DNA from: Vibrio coralliilyticus
Lineage (GTDB): Bacteria; Pseudomonadota; Gammaproteobacteria; Enterobacterales; Vibrionaceae
Reading direction: 5' to 3'
Length of the DNA: 64,000 bases
NCBI RefSeq assembly: GCF_024449095.1
Contig: NZ_CP024628.1
Location: 1,178,001 to 1,242,000 of the forward strand
Shown here: piece by piece, positions 8,421-16,854 of the stretch
How the letters are laid out: every line of letters begins with the position of its first letter
Position numbering within the stretch: position 1 is the stretch's first letter
Translations under genes and position numbers: made by a program
Notes under the pieces: generated by a model
Seen by the model: only the letters and a program-made list of their open reading frames with translations
Databases searched by the model: none
What the model was told of the DNA's origin: nothing

Positions 8421-9041
8421 ATGTCAAAAAATAAAGTTTTAGTGCTCTATGCGCACCCCTCTCAACGACGTTCCGAAGTTAACCAACCGCTGTTTCAAGC
8501 CAGCCAAAAAATTGTAGGGGTAACCGCTGTAGACCTGTATTACGAATACCCCACTTACAACATCAACATTGATCGTGAGCAGCAACGCTTAATCGATCAC
8601 GATGTTATTGTGTTCCAATTCCCACTGTACTGGTATTCAACGCCTTCCATCTTAAAGGAGTGGCAAGACTTAGTACTGGAGTACGGGTTTGCTTACGGCC
8701 ATGACGGTACAGCCTTACATGGCAAGAAATTCCTATGTGCACTGACGGCTGGTGGTCAGGAAGAGGCATATCAATCCGAAGGCTACAACCACTTTACCAT
8801 TCGAGAGCTACTTCATCCTCTAGAGCAAATGGCAGCTCTCACAGGAATGGATTACCTAGCGCCATTTGCTTTATTTGGCTCACGTACTGCGAAAGAAGAT
8901 GGGCGTATTAAGTCCCACGTGGAGGCTTGGCAACATTTACTGGGCGCCTTAGTCGATGACAGAGTTGATTATCACAAGGCCGCGGAGGTAGAGAAACTTT
9001 GCCACTGCCTTGATGAAATTATTGTTGGAGGCGTTCAATGA
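8421..9041 (+). CDS. kefG: KefG-like NAD(P)H oxidoreductase, ancillary subunit of the K+ efflux system
   Basis: The 206-residue flavodoxin-fold protein opens with KVLVLYAHPSQRRSEVN, the FMN-binding start of the KefF/KefG/MdaB family. It contains FQFPLYWYSTPSILKEWQDLVL and TAGGQEEAYQ, typical of that group. KefG binds KefB and is needed for full activity; the related KefF also has quinone reductase activity. The stop overlaps the antiporter start by four bases (ATGA), which supports a dedicated partnership. Confidence 0.88.
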   Translation: MSKNKVLVLYAHPSQRRSEVNQPLFQASQKIVGVTAVDLYYEYPTYNINIDREQQRLIDHDVIVFQFPLYWYSTPSILKEWQDLVLEYGFAYGHDGTALHGKKFLCALTAGGQEEAYQSEGYNHFTIRELLHPLEQMAALTGMDYLAPFALFGSRTAKEDGRIKSHVEAWQHLLGALVDDRVDYHKAAEVEKLCHCLDEIIVGGVQ

Positions 9042-10948
9042 CCAGCTATTTCCTACAAGCATTCATCTACCTTATTGCGGCCGTGATCGCCGTTCCTATC
9101 GCTAAGCGGCTGGGCCTTGGTTCAGTGCTCGGTTACTTGATTGCAGGCGTAGTCATTGGCCCGATAATAGGTTTGGTTGGCGAAGAGACCACCACTATTC
9201 AACACTTCGCTGAGTTTGGCGTGGTTATGATGCTATTTTTGGTTGGCCTAGAGCTGGAGCCTAAAATGCTCTGGTCAATGAGAAACCGACTATTGGGCTT
9301 AGGCGGCTTGCAAGTAGGCGGCACTGCTGCTGTGATTACGGCAATCGTCCTCGTCTTTGAGCAACCATGGACAATTGCCCTCGCGATTGGTTTGATTTTC
9401 GCTCTTTCCTCAACCGCTATCGTCCTACAAACCTTTAACGAGAAAGGGCTGAACAAAACCGAAGGCGGGCAAAATGCCTTCTCGGTATTGCTTTTCCAAG
9501 ATATTGCCGTTATTCCTATGCTGGCTTTTATCCCGTTACTGACCCTCCCTGAGTTGGTCGAACAAGCACAGCATACCGTAGGCACTGCGGCAAAGCATCA
9601 TGACGAATTGAGCTTGGTTGCTGGATGGGCATACGCCTTCGTGATTGTCGGTTCAGTGATCGGTTTGGTCGTCGGTGGACACTATTTAAGTCGGCCATTA
9701 TTTCGTTTTGTCGCAAGCTCAGGGCTTAGAGAGATTTTCACTGCGACGGCTTTGATGTTAGTGGTTGGTATTGCAGCATTAATGAGTTTAGTCGGGCTTT
9801 CTCCTGCTCTTGGGACTTTCCTTGCAGGTGTCGTTCTGGCAAACAGTGAGTTTCGACACGAGCTGGAGTCTAATATCGATCCTTTTAAGGGTCTGCTGTT
9901 AGGTCTGTTCTTCATTACTGTTGGCGCAGGCATCAATTTTGGCATACTGTTCAACGACTTCTTTTTTATCATCAGCTTAACTTTGGGGGTTATGCTACTA
10001 AAAGCGGCCACCCTGTATTTGTTAGCACTTATCTTTAGAATCAGAAACAGCAACCGCTGGCTATTTACACTCAGTCTTGCACAGGCTGGTGAATTCGGTT
10101 TCGTGTTACTCAGTTTCACAGTGCAAAATCACGTCATTCCACAGGATGTTGCGCAAACTTTGTCTCTGGTAGTAGCACTTTCTATGTTCCTCACTCCAGG
10201 GCTCTTTATCTTATTTGATAAAGTAATTTTGCCTCGCTTCGAGCTTGAATCGAATGATCGTGAAGCAGACAATATCGAAGAGAAAGGCACCGTTATCATT
10301 GCTGGTATTGGTCGATTTGGACAAATCGTTAACCGTTTATTGGTGGCCAATGGGGTTAAAACGGTTGTCCTTGATCATCAAGCGGCACAAATCGATGTTG
10401 TACGTCGGATTGAAACTAAAGCATACTTCGGTGATGCCACTAGGCCAGACATGCTACATACTGCAGGTATCGAAGAGGCCTCTATGCTGGTTATCGCGAT
10501 TGATAACCCAGAAGCAAGTGTCGAGCTGACTAAATATGTCAAACACACCTATCCTAAGGTAGCTGTGTTAGCCCGGGCGTTTGACCGAGGCCATGGATAC
10601 TTGCTACGTCAAGCCGGTGCTGACATTATTGAGCTTGAAACCTACCATTCTGCCCTTGAACTTGGATCCCAGGCCTTGAAAAATCTTGGTTACCACCCAT
10701 TTCATGTAGAGCAACAAAAAGCCGCCTATCGCCAAATTGAGGACAAAAAATCTGACGCGCTTTATCAAGCTTGGGAAGACGACTCTGAGGGCGAGCGATT
10801 TGACAACAATTACCGAAAACTCTTCATGCACCTTGAAGAACAAATAAAGCAGGCGATGAACACTGATCGCTCAGACAAGCACGAAACTGGTGAGCGAGGT
10901 TGGACACCGCCCCCCAAAGGTTACGCTGAAGAGTTCAAAGAAGAATGA
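9038..10948 (+). CDS. kefB: KefB-like glutathione-regulated K+ efflux antiporter (CPA2 family)
   Basis: The 636-residue protein has an N-terminal CPA2 membrane domain of about 12-13 helices (residues 5-385) with the conserved LIFALSSTAIVLQ and FSVLLFQDIAVIP segments. A Rossmann RCK-N domain begins at about residue 413 with the nucleotide-binding GIGRFGQIVN. Such proteins are held closed by glutathione and open when glutathione-electrophile adducts bind. K+ leaves, H+ enters, and the acidified cytoplasm limits damage. It is coupled to kefG, and a terminator follows. The gene could equally be called kefC; the KefG-type partner favours kefB. Confidence 0.9.
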   Translation: MTSYFLQAFIYLIAAVIAVPIAKRLGLGSVLGYLIAGVVIGPIIGLVGEETTTIQHFAEFGVVMMLFLVGLELEPKMLWSMRNRLLGLGGLQVGGTAAVITAIVLVFEQPWTIALAIGLIFALSSTAIVLQTFNEKGLNKTEGGQNAFSVLLFQDIAVIPMLAFIPLLTLPELVEQAQHTVGTAAKHHDELSLVAGWAYAFVIVGSVIGLVVGGHYLSRPLFRFVASSGLREIFTATALMLVVGIAALMSLVGLSPALGTFLAGVVLANSEFRHELESNIDPFKGLLLGLFFITVGAGINFGILFNDFFFIISLTLGVMLLKAATLYLLALIFRIRNSNRWLFTLSLAQAGEFGFVLLSFTVQNHVIPQDVAQTLSLVVALSMFLTPGLFILFDKVILPRFELESNDREADNIEEKGTVIIAGIGRFGQIVNRLLVANGVKTVVLDHQAAQIDVVRRIETKAYFGDATRPDMLHTAGIEEASMLVIAIDNPEASVELTKYVKHTYPKVAVLARAFDRGHGYLLRQAGADIIELETYHSALELGSQALKNLGYHPFHVEQQKAAYRQIEDKKSDALYQAWEDDSEGERFDNNYRKLFMHLEEQIKQAMNTDRSDKHETGERGWTPPPKGYAEEFKEE

Positions 10949-10952
10949 TTTC

Positions 10953-10977
10953 AGACCGGGGCAATGCCTCGGTCTTT
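10953..10977 (+). terminator. terminator of the kef cluster
   Basis: AGACCG and CGGTCT pair, with inner G-C pairs around an AAT loop, followed by TTTTATTTT. It lies five bases after the kefB stop. Confidence 0.8.
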
Positions 10978-11001
10978 TATTTTACCGAATGATTAAACAA
11001 T

Positions 11002-12336
11002 ATGACTGCTACATACATTGAAACATCCCCATCTCTGGGGCAACAACTATTCAAGATGACTTGGCCGATGTTATTTGGTGTGTTGTCTCTGATGAGCTTC
11101 CAACTGGTTGACAGTGCATTTATTGGCCAACTCGGGGTATTGCCACTTGCTGCGCAAGGATTCACATTGCCGATACAAATGGTCATTATCGGTATTCAAG
11201 TGGGGCTGGGTATCGCAACAACGGCTGTCATAGCAAAGGCGATAGGAGCCAAAAAAACACGCTTTGCCCACCAGCTTGGCGGTTTAGTGATTGCGATAGG
11301 AACCATCGGTGTTGCCATTATTTCAGTTCTGATCTATCTGATTCGTGTTCCTATTCTTCAGTTACTCAGTGCTCCTGAAACAATCTACCCTGTTATCGAT
11401 AGCTATTGGCTCTACTGGCTAGCCAGTGCATGGACCGGCGCTCTACTCTACTTCCTTTACAGTGTTTGCCGAGCCAATGGTAATACTATGCTGCCAGGCA
11501 CGATGATGATGGTCACCAGTGTACTTAATCTTATACTGGATCCAATTTTCATTTTTACTCTCGATCTCGGGCTGAACGGCGCTGCCATCGCGACCATTAT
11601 CGCCTTTGGTATCGGTATCCTGATCGTTGCACCTAAGGTCACACGTAAACATTGGATGAGCTTTGACTGGAGTGATCTCAACATCATAAAGAGTGTGAAA
11701 TCTATTGGTAATATCATGGGGCCAGCAATGATAAGCCAACTCCTTCCCCCTCTTTCGTCGATGCTAGCTACAAAATTACTCGCAGGATTTGGTACTGCCG
11801 CGGTTGCCGCATGGGCACTGGGCTCCCGGTTTGAATTCTTCGCCATTGTCTCGGTGTTAGCCTTGACTATGTCCATGCCACCGATGATCGGACGATTACT
11901 CGGGGCCAAAAACATCGCTGATATTCGCCGTCTGGTCATCATTGCTAGCCAGTTTGTGGTCGGATTTCAACTGCTGATTGCGTTGCTGACTTGGCTGTCG
12001 GCAGATTGGCTAGCCTCTCTAATGACCAGTGAAGCGCAGGTCTCTGAGATCCTTGTTTGGCACCTACTAATCGTCCCTTTCAGTTTAGGGCCACTCGGAA
12101 TATGTATGTTGATGGTTTCCATTGCCAATGCACTCGGTAAGTCTTACACCGCCCTAACCATCTCAGCACTTCGCCTTTTCGCCTTCTTCTTACCTTGCCT
12201 ATGGTTAGGTGCAGAAATAGGTGGTATTGAAGGGCTTTTCTGGGGAGCTCTCGCTGGGAACATATTCGCTGGAGCGAGTGCATGGATAATGTATCAAAAA
12301 GCCCTGAAGCAAATTGAAGAGAAGCTGGAACAATAG
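11002..12336 (+). CDS. MATE family efflux transporter
   Basis: The 444-residue protein has the usual 12 membrane helices of the multidrug and toxin extrusion family. It contains QLVDSAFIGQLGVLPLAAQGF near residue 33 (the conserved D-x-x-x-I/L-G segment of helix 1-2) and the matching second-half segment AAVAAWALGSRFEFFAIV. These proteins export cationic drugs or metabolites using Na+ or H+ gradients. This member resembles the DinF/NorM-like group, but I cannot name the substrate. No clear Shine-Dalgarno sequence precedes the ATG. Confidence 0.88.
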   Translation: MTATYIETSPSLGQQLFKMTWPMLFGVLSLMSFQLVDSAFIGQLGVLPLAAQGFTLPIQMVIIGIQVGLGIATTAVIAKAIGAKKTRFAHQLGGLVIAIGTIGVAIISVLIYLIRVPILQLLSAPETIYPVIDSYWLYWLASAWTGALLYFLYSVCRANGNTMLPGTMMMVTSVLNLILDPIFIFTLDLGLNGAAIATIIAFGIGILIVAPKVTRKHWMSFDWSDLNIIKSVKSIGNIMGPAMISQLLPPLSSMLATKLLAGFGTAAVAAWALGSRFEFFAIVSVLALTMSMPPMIGRLLGAKNIADIRRLVIIASQFVVGFQLLIALLTWLSADWLASLMTSEAQVSEILVWHLLIVPFSLGPLGICMLMVSIANALGKSYTALTISALRLFAFFLPCLWLGAEIGGIEGLFWGALAGNIFAGASAWIMYQKALKQIEEKLEQ

Positions 12337-12470
12337 AACAGATTGCGGCTACTCACATTTGGTTTTATCTGGCAACAAAAACGCCCCAAAACGAGTGATA
12401 CAACACGCTGCCAAGCAATATGCACATCTTGTTTCTTCAGTTTTTTGATGAAGTACAACAGGATAGGCTG

Positions 12471-13421
12471 ATGACGTACTACAAAGAACATCGTATGATT
12501 CAGCCTACTACATTCCTTAACACAACGATTATGGCTTCAAGACCCCACCATCCTATTCAAGGCGCGAGCTGGATGCTCACGGCTGGTTTAGCCTTTGCCT
12601 TGGTTAACAGCCTCGCACAAATCGCCAGCATCAATTTTGGCTTATCTTCGACAACCGTCGCTTTCATTCAGTATGCGATCGCATTAGTTGTGATTCTACC
12701 TTACCTAAAAACGCTAGGTATTAGACGCTCCTTACGCACTGAGCATCTCGGCTGGCATATTTTCCGTGTCTTTCTTTCTGTGATTGGTATTCAACTTTGG
12801 CTATGGGCACTCGCCTATCCTGTACCGATTTGGCAAGGCATTGCCCTATTGATGACTTCACCGCTGTTCGCAACCGTTGGCTCTGGCCTGTTCCTAAAAG
12901 AAAAGGTGGGGCTCGCTCGCTGGAGCGCGACACTCGCTGGATTCATTGGTGCAATGATCATTCTTGAGCCTTGGTCTACTGATTTTAGCTGGGCAGCATT
13001 ACTACCCATTGGCGCCGCTTTCTTCTGGGCTTGCTATTCCTTAATGGTTAAGAAACTGTCTTCTAATGACTCCCCCTCTACCATGGTGGTTTATCTGCTC
13101 CTTCTTATTACCCCTTTTAACATTCTACTGGCTATCCCTGACTGGCAGACACCCTCTGGCGGGACTATTTGGCTTGTGCTGTTCGCCGCTGGAGCACTGA
13201 CTGCATTAGCTCAATGGGCTATTGTAAAAGCGTATTCCGTGGCCGATGCATCGTTTGTTCAACCTTTTGATCATGCAAAATTACCACTCAATGTGCTAGC
13301 AGGTTGGATCGTGTTCAGTTGGGTACCACCAGGTAGACTGTGGTTAGGAGCCGCGATCATCATTGCATCTGTCGCTTTTATTACTCAATGGGAATCAAAA
13401 AAATCCCGCAAATTGAAATAA
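12471..13421 (+). CDS. DMT/EamA family transporter
   Basis: The protein has ten membrane helices in two EamA repeats. The first half ends near LFLKEKVGLARWSATLAGFIGAMIIL, and the second near WIVFSWVPPGRLWLGAAIII; both copies carry the typical pattern before the last helix. The start is uncertain: ATG 12471 has AGGA seven bases upstream, ATG 12531 is closer to where homology should begin, and an open frame extends back to 12420. EamA proteins export small metabolites such as amino acids. It follows the MATE gene by about 130 bases and may be separately expressed. Confidence 0.8.
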   Translation: MTYYKEHRMIQPTTFLNTTIMASRPHHPIQGASWMLTAGLAFALVNSLAQIASINFGLSSTTVAFIQYAIALVVILPYLKTLGIRRSLRTEHLGWHIFRVFLSVIGIQLWLWALAYPVPIWQGIALLMTSPLFATVGSGLFLKEKVGLARWSATLAGFIGAMIILEPWSTDFSWAALLPIGAAFFWACYSLMVKKLSSNDSPSTMVVYLLLLITPFNILLAIPDWQTPSGGTIWLVLFAAGALTALAQWAIVKAYSVADASFVQPFDHAKLPLNVLAGWIVFSWVPPGRLWLGAAIIIASVAFITQWESKKSRKLK

Positions 13422-13473
13422 ATATCAGCGCGCGCCGTTCTATTAGTTAAAGGCATTTAAGGGAGAGAGCTCT

Positions 13474-14097
13474 ATGACAGATCCAATCAAAGTAACACTA
13501 TATCGCTGGGCCGGTAGTTGGGGACCGTTCAGTGTAAAAATTCCATGTGGCGAATGCACCCTGACCAAAGACATTCTCAAAGATACATTTGAGAACGAAT
13601 TGGCCGATGTTCCCGTTGAATTGGAAGTGAAAGATTGGCTCTCTCATTGGTGGGAACCGTTGAAGGTTGGAGCTTGGCATGCTCCTATTCTTATGGTCGA
13701 AGGCAAAGTGGTCAGCCAAGGTGAAGCCTTGAATCGCGGTGTGTTGGTTCAGTCTATTATCCAAGAATGGACCAAACGCGATACGTTGAAAGGGAACATT
13801 GTCTATGGAAAAGCGACCTGCCCTTACTGCGTGAAAGCCAAGAAGTTACTTGATGACGCTGGAATTGACTACCAGTATCACGATGTCGTTAAAGACAGTG
13901 CGGCTCTGTATCGCATGATCCCGGAGGTGAAAGCCATTATCGGAGAAAAAACACCGGTAACCGTTCCTCAGATCTGGCTTGACGGTCATTACATCGGTGG
14001 CGCCGACAATCTGCAAGCTTGGCTAGCGGAAAAAGGGTTAAGTGGCGTACCCGACAATGTGGTCACTATGGATAACAACCAAAGCTCCGTTGGTTAA
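13474..14097 (+). CDS. two-domain thioredoxin-fold protein with C-terminal glutaredoxin
   Basis: The 207-residue protein has two parts. The N-terminal part (about residues 1-105) looks like a divergent thioredoxin-type domain, with a CGEC motif near residue 25 (KIPCGECTLTK). The C-terminal part (about 107-190) is a glutaredoxin with active-site CPYC (KATCPYCVKAKKLL), cis-proline TVPQIW and the glutathione-site GGADNLQAWL. A dithiol glutaredoxin fused to a second redox-active CxxC domain suggests electron relay between the two. GGGAGAG precedes the ATG and a strong terminator follows, so it is monocistronic. Confidence 0.8.
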   Translation: MTDPIKVTLYRWAGSWGPFSVKIPCGECTLTKDILKDTFENELADVPVELEVKDWLSHWWEPLKVGAWHAPILMVEGKVVSQGEALNRGVLVQSIIQEWTKRDTLKGNIVYGKATCPYCVKAKKLLDDAGIDYQYHDVVKDSAALYRMIPEVKAIIGEKTPVTVPQIWLDGHYIGGADNLQAWLAEKGLSGVPDNVVTMDNNQSSVG

Positions 14098-14101
14098 AAA
14101 G

Positions 14102-14134
14102 AAACAAAGCCCCAAATATGGGGCTTTGTTTTTA
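14102..14134 (+). terminator. terminator of the two-domain glutaredoxin gene
   Basis: ACAAAGCCCC and GGGGCTTTGT form a 10-bp stem with a 6-nt loop, followed by TTTTT. It may also serve the convergent gene ending at 14153. Confidence 0.9.
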
Positions 14135-14152
14135 CAGAAAACGTAAACTCGA

Positions 14153-14506
14153 CTATTTAGCGCGTTTGGGTTGTTGGTACGTTTTACCTGCGACCTGATA
14201 GGTGTCTTTACGCTTTACATCGAACATTACTTCAAAGAACCAAGCAACAAAGCGAATCACGTCATCGCCTTCATTCATCACATGCTCAACGTATTCTTGC
14301 TCTTCACCCTGCTCATTTTCTTGCATCGTCACATGGTAAATACGCTGTTCACCGTCAACTTCTGCCAAAGCAAACTGACCAGTAAGAGACTGCGCCGCCT
14401 CAGCAACGTCTTCATTTTCATGTTTTTTCAACACTTCAAGAGCTTGCGGTAGGTTCTCTTTTGAACAAAGTGCCATGACTAATTCTTCGAACTGTTTATG
14501 TTCCAT
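14153..14506 (-). CDS. unknown acidic cytoplasmic protein
   Basis: The ATG at 14506 is chosen because GAGAGG lies six bases upstream; this gives 117 residues, while an upstream start at 14533 has no such signal. The protein is acidic, with a helical N-terminus, a segment EQRIYHVTMQENEQGEEQEYVEHVMNEG rich in Glu, and a basic C-terminus. I do not recognise a domain or a signal peptide. It looks like a conserved small hypothetical of Vibrionaceae, but this is an impression only. Confidence 0.6.
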   Translation of the reverse strand: MEHKQFEELVMALCSKENLPQALEVLKKHENEDVAEAAQSLTGQFALAEVDGEQRIYHVTMQENEQGEEQEYVEHVMNEGDDVIRFVAWFFEVMFDVKRKDTYQVAGKTYQQPKRAK

Positions 14507-14569
14507 CGTCGACCTCTCAGATCGTCTTTTCAATTATTGGGGCGCATTGTATCAGCCACCCAACGCCTT

Positions 14570-15738
14570 TCAAGCAAACTCTTGTTGGGCAGTAGCCTTA
14601 ACTCGGCTTGAGTAAAGCACCATTGCCATGATACTGGCTGATACCATATAGAACATGCCTAATGCAGATTGACTCTGTATCCAATTTTCAACTAAATACC
14701 CCCCCAGTACACCAGCAAGACACATCTGAATGGAGCCAGTCAGGGCGGACACAGAACCTGCTTGCCTTTTATGAGGAGCGAGTAACAGGCTGATTGACAA
14801 AGGGAATGATAAGCCTTGTGCTATGGTCATCCAAGTGAAAGACCAGATAACATTAAACAGGGTAAAGCCCGTGAAGATTAACCATCCTCCAGAAGCCATC
14901 ATGATAAAAATGGCCAACGCCATAAGCTGCTGGGTACTTAAATAACGGTTCAAAACATTTAAAGCCAATGTCCCTACAAGTAATCCTGCAGACGGAATAA
15001 CCATTACCGAGCCGTACTCTGCGGCGGTTAACCCCAACTCATGCTGTAGCATAAATGGCATAACTGATAAAGAAACCAGACAAGCGAGGTAAGTCGTCCA
15101 GTTATAACTCGCACTACTGAGCACTTGTTTGTTCGTTATCAATTTACCGTAGTTCTTCACCACTTTCCTGATTTTAAATGGGGAACGACCATAACTCATA
15201 GTCTCAGGTAAGACGAGGTAACCCAATATAAAAATTGCCGCCAAGTAGAACAGAACGAATATGAATACCGCTTCCCAACCTAGATAGAATGCCACCCAAC
15301 CCCCAAACACCGGAGCAATCACCGGCATAATAGAGGCGGTGACCGAAACATAAGAAAGGGCCTTGGTCAGCTCCGCACCGTCATAACAGTCGTTCGTCCT
15401 AGGACCGAAGCACTTCCCGCCCCGAGTCCTTGTAGCAAACGTCCAAACACCAGCATCCACAAGTTATGAGAGAACAGCACACATATTACCGTCCCGATCA
15501 GATAGATTCCTTGCCCAAGGAGAAACACGGGGCGACGCCCTATCGCATCGGATAGCGGGCCATAGAACAGTTGAGAAGCCCCAAAACCGACTAAAAATAA
15601 CGTCACAAGAAGCTGTACGTCAGCTTGATTGATCTGCAACGTTTCGCTGATCATAGGTAAGGATGGTAGATAGATACTCACACCGACTTGGCCCGTTGCA
15701 ATTATCATCATCGCCAGCAAAATTGGCGTTTTCTTCAT
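14570..15738 (-). pseudogene. frameshifted Bcr/CflA (EmrD-like) MFS drug transporter
   Basis: Two reading frames together make one 12-helix major-facilitator protein. The first begins at ATG 15738 with GAGGTGAGG upstream. It carries helices 1-3 and motif A (GPLSDAIGRRP), and reads GSASVLGRT before running out of frame near 15400. The rest, from helix 4 onward (ALSYVSVTASIMPVIAPVFGGW to the C-terminus), continues in the frame ending at 14570. The family normally has R-T-x-x-R-D at this point, and the reading frames fit a 10-base deletion there. The gene is divergent from an intact LysR regulator. Confidence 0.8.
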
Positions 15739-15851
15739 AGCCTCACCTCGTTGCATCTGTATGCAATAAAGTTTAAATTCGTTGCTGATGAATGATAATA
15801 TCCTCAATTGGAAACTGATTATTTCCTAATAAGAATCAATTGGAGAATGCC

Positions 15852-16745
15852 ATGGACTGGATACAAAGTGTTCAAAGCTACATACGAGTAGTGGATGAAG
15901 GCAGCTTCAACGGCGCAGCCAGAAAGATGAACACTACTAGCTCAGCGATCAGTAAACGTGTCCATTGGCTGGAAGAACGTATTGGCGTGCAGTTACTTAA
16001 GCGGACAACTCGAACCGTCACCCAAACGGAAGCTGGCGCTTTATTTTATGAACGAGCGAAGGTCCAAATAGAAGGTTGGCAATCCATCGTAGATGAAACC
16101 CGCTCAGTCAACCAGACACCCGCTGGGCTGCTTAAGATCGGGGCAACCATTGCCGTTGGTTCTAAATTTCTAGTTCAGTATCTGAATGATTTTCTGCAAA
16201 TGTACCCTGACATTCGCATTCAGTTAATCACCACCACTCCCGGCCAGCTACCTGAGCTCAGCCTAGATCTGTTCATCAGCCGTGAGATTGAACAACTTAA
16301 CTCACTGAGTTTCAAAGCTTCAGCCCTTTTCGAACATAAAGCAGGCTTTTATGCCTCTCCAGACTATCTAGAAAAGTATGGTGAGCCCAAAACCATAGAA
16401 GAGCTGACAGCACACAATGCTTTGATATGGGGAGAACGGCCTCATCGAGAAATCACATTGACTAATGGCAAAAAAATAGTGTTATCGGGTAATCTTGCGA
16501 CCACTAACCCGGAAGCGCTTTTTTATGCTGCCAAAAATGCCATGGGCATTTTAATTTCCAATGATGTCATGATCAAAGATGAGCTCAAAACCGGCACATT
16601 GAAGCGGATTCTTCCCCGAATAACCGCAGATGAAGCCACCGTTTACGCTTATTATCCGAAGCTTGACTACCAACATACCCGAACCAAACTATTTCTGGAT
16701 TACTTAAAGGAACGTTTGGCCAAAGAGCAAGGACAGTCTCATTGA
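15852..16745 (+). CDS. LysR family transcriptional regulator
   Basis: The 297-residue protein (ATG 15852, with GGAG six bases upstream; a TTG at 15840 is also in frame) has an N-terminal winged helix-turn-helix (about residues 5-62; SFNGAARKMNTTSSAISKRVHWLEERIGVQLLKR). A substrate-binding domain covers about 85-290. It belongs to the CrgA-like LysR subgroup. It is divergent from the broken EmrD-like gene and probably controlled it, the common arrangement for LysR proteins. With that target broken, the regulator may be an orphan. Confidence 0.88.
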   Translation: MDWIQSVQSYIRVVDEGSFNGAARKMNTTSSAISKRVHWLEERIGVQLLKRTTRTVTQTEAGALFYERAKVQIEGWQSIVDETRSVNQTPAGLLKIGATIAVGSKFLVQYLNDFLQMYPDIRIQLITTTPGQLPELSLDLFISREIEQLNSLSFKASALFEHKAGFYASPDYLEKYGEPKTIEELTAHNALIWGERPHREITLTNGKKIVLSGNLATTNPEALFYAAKNAMGILISNDVMIKDELKTGTLKRILPRITADEATVYAYYPKLDYQHTRTKLFLDYLKERLAKEQGQSH

Positions 16746-16854
16746 ATCCAAAAAGATTTTATTGATTTGAATTATTATGAGACTTGTACCATATTTTAAT
16801 TGAACCAATACCAACAAATAAGTGATTTCAATCACGATAAGGTAGGTTAATTAA

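Noticed and set aside
10604..10843. Minus-strand frames inside kefB and other large genes
   Set aside because: Long antisense frames occur inside most genes here as shadows of codon bias; none has its own signals.
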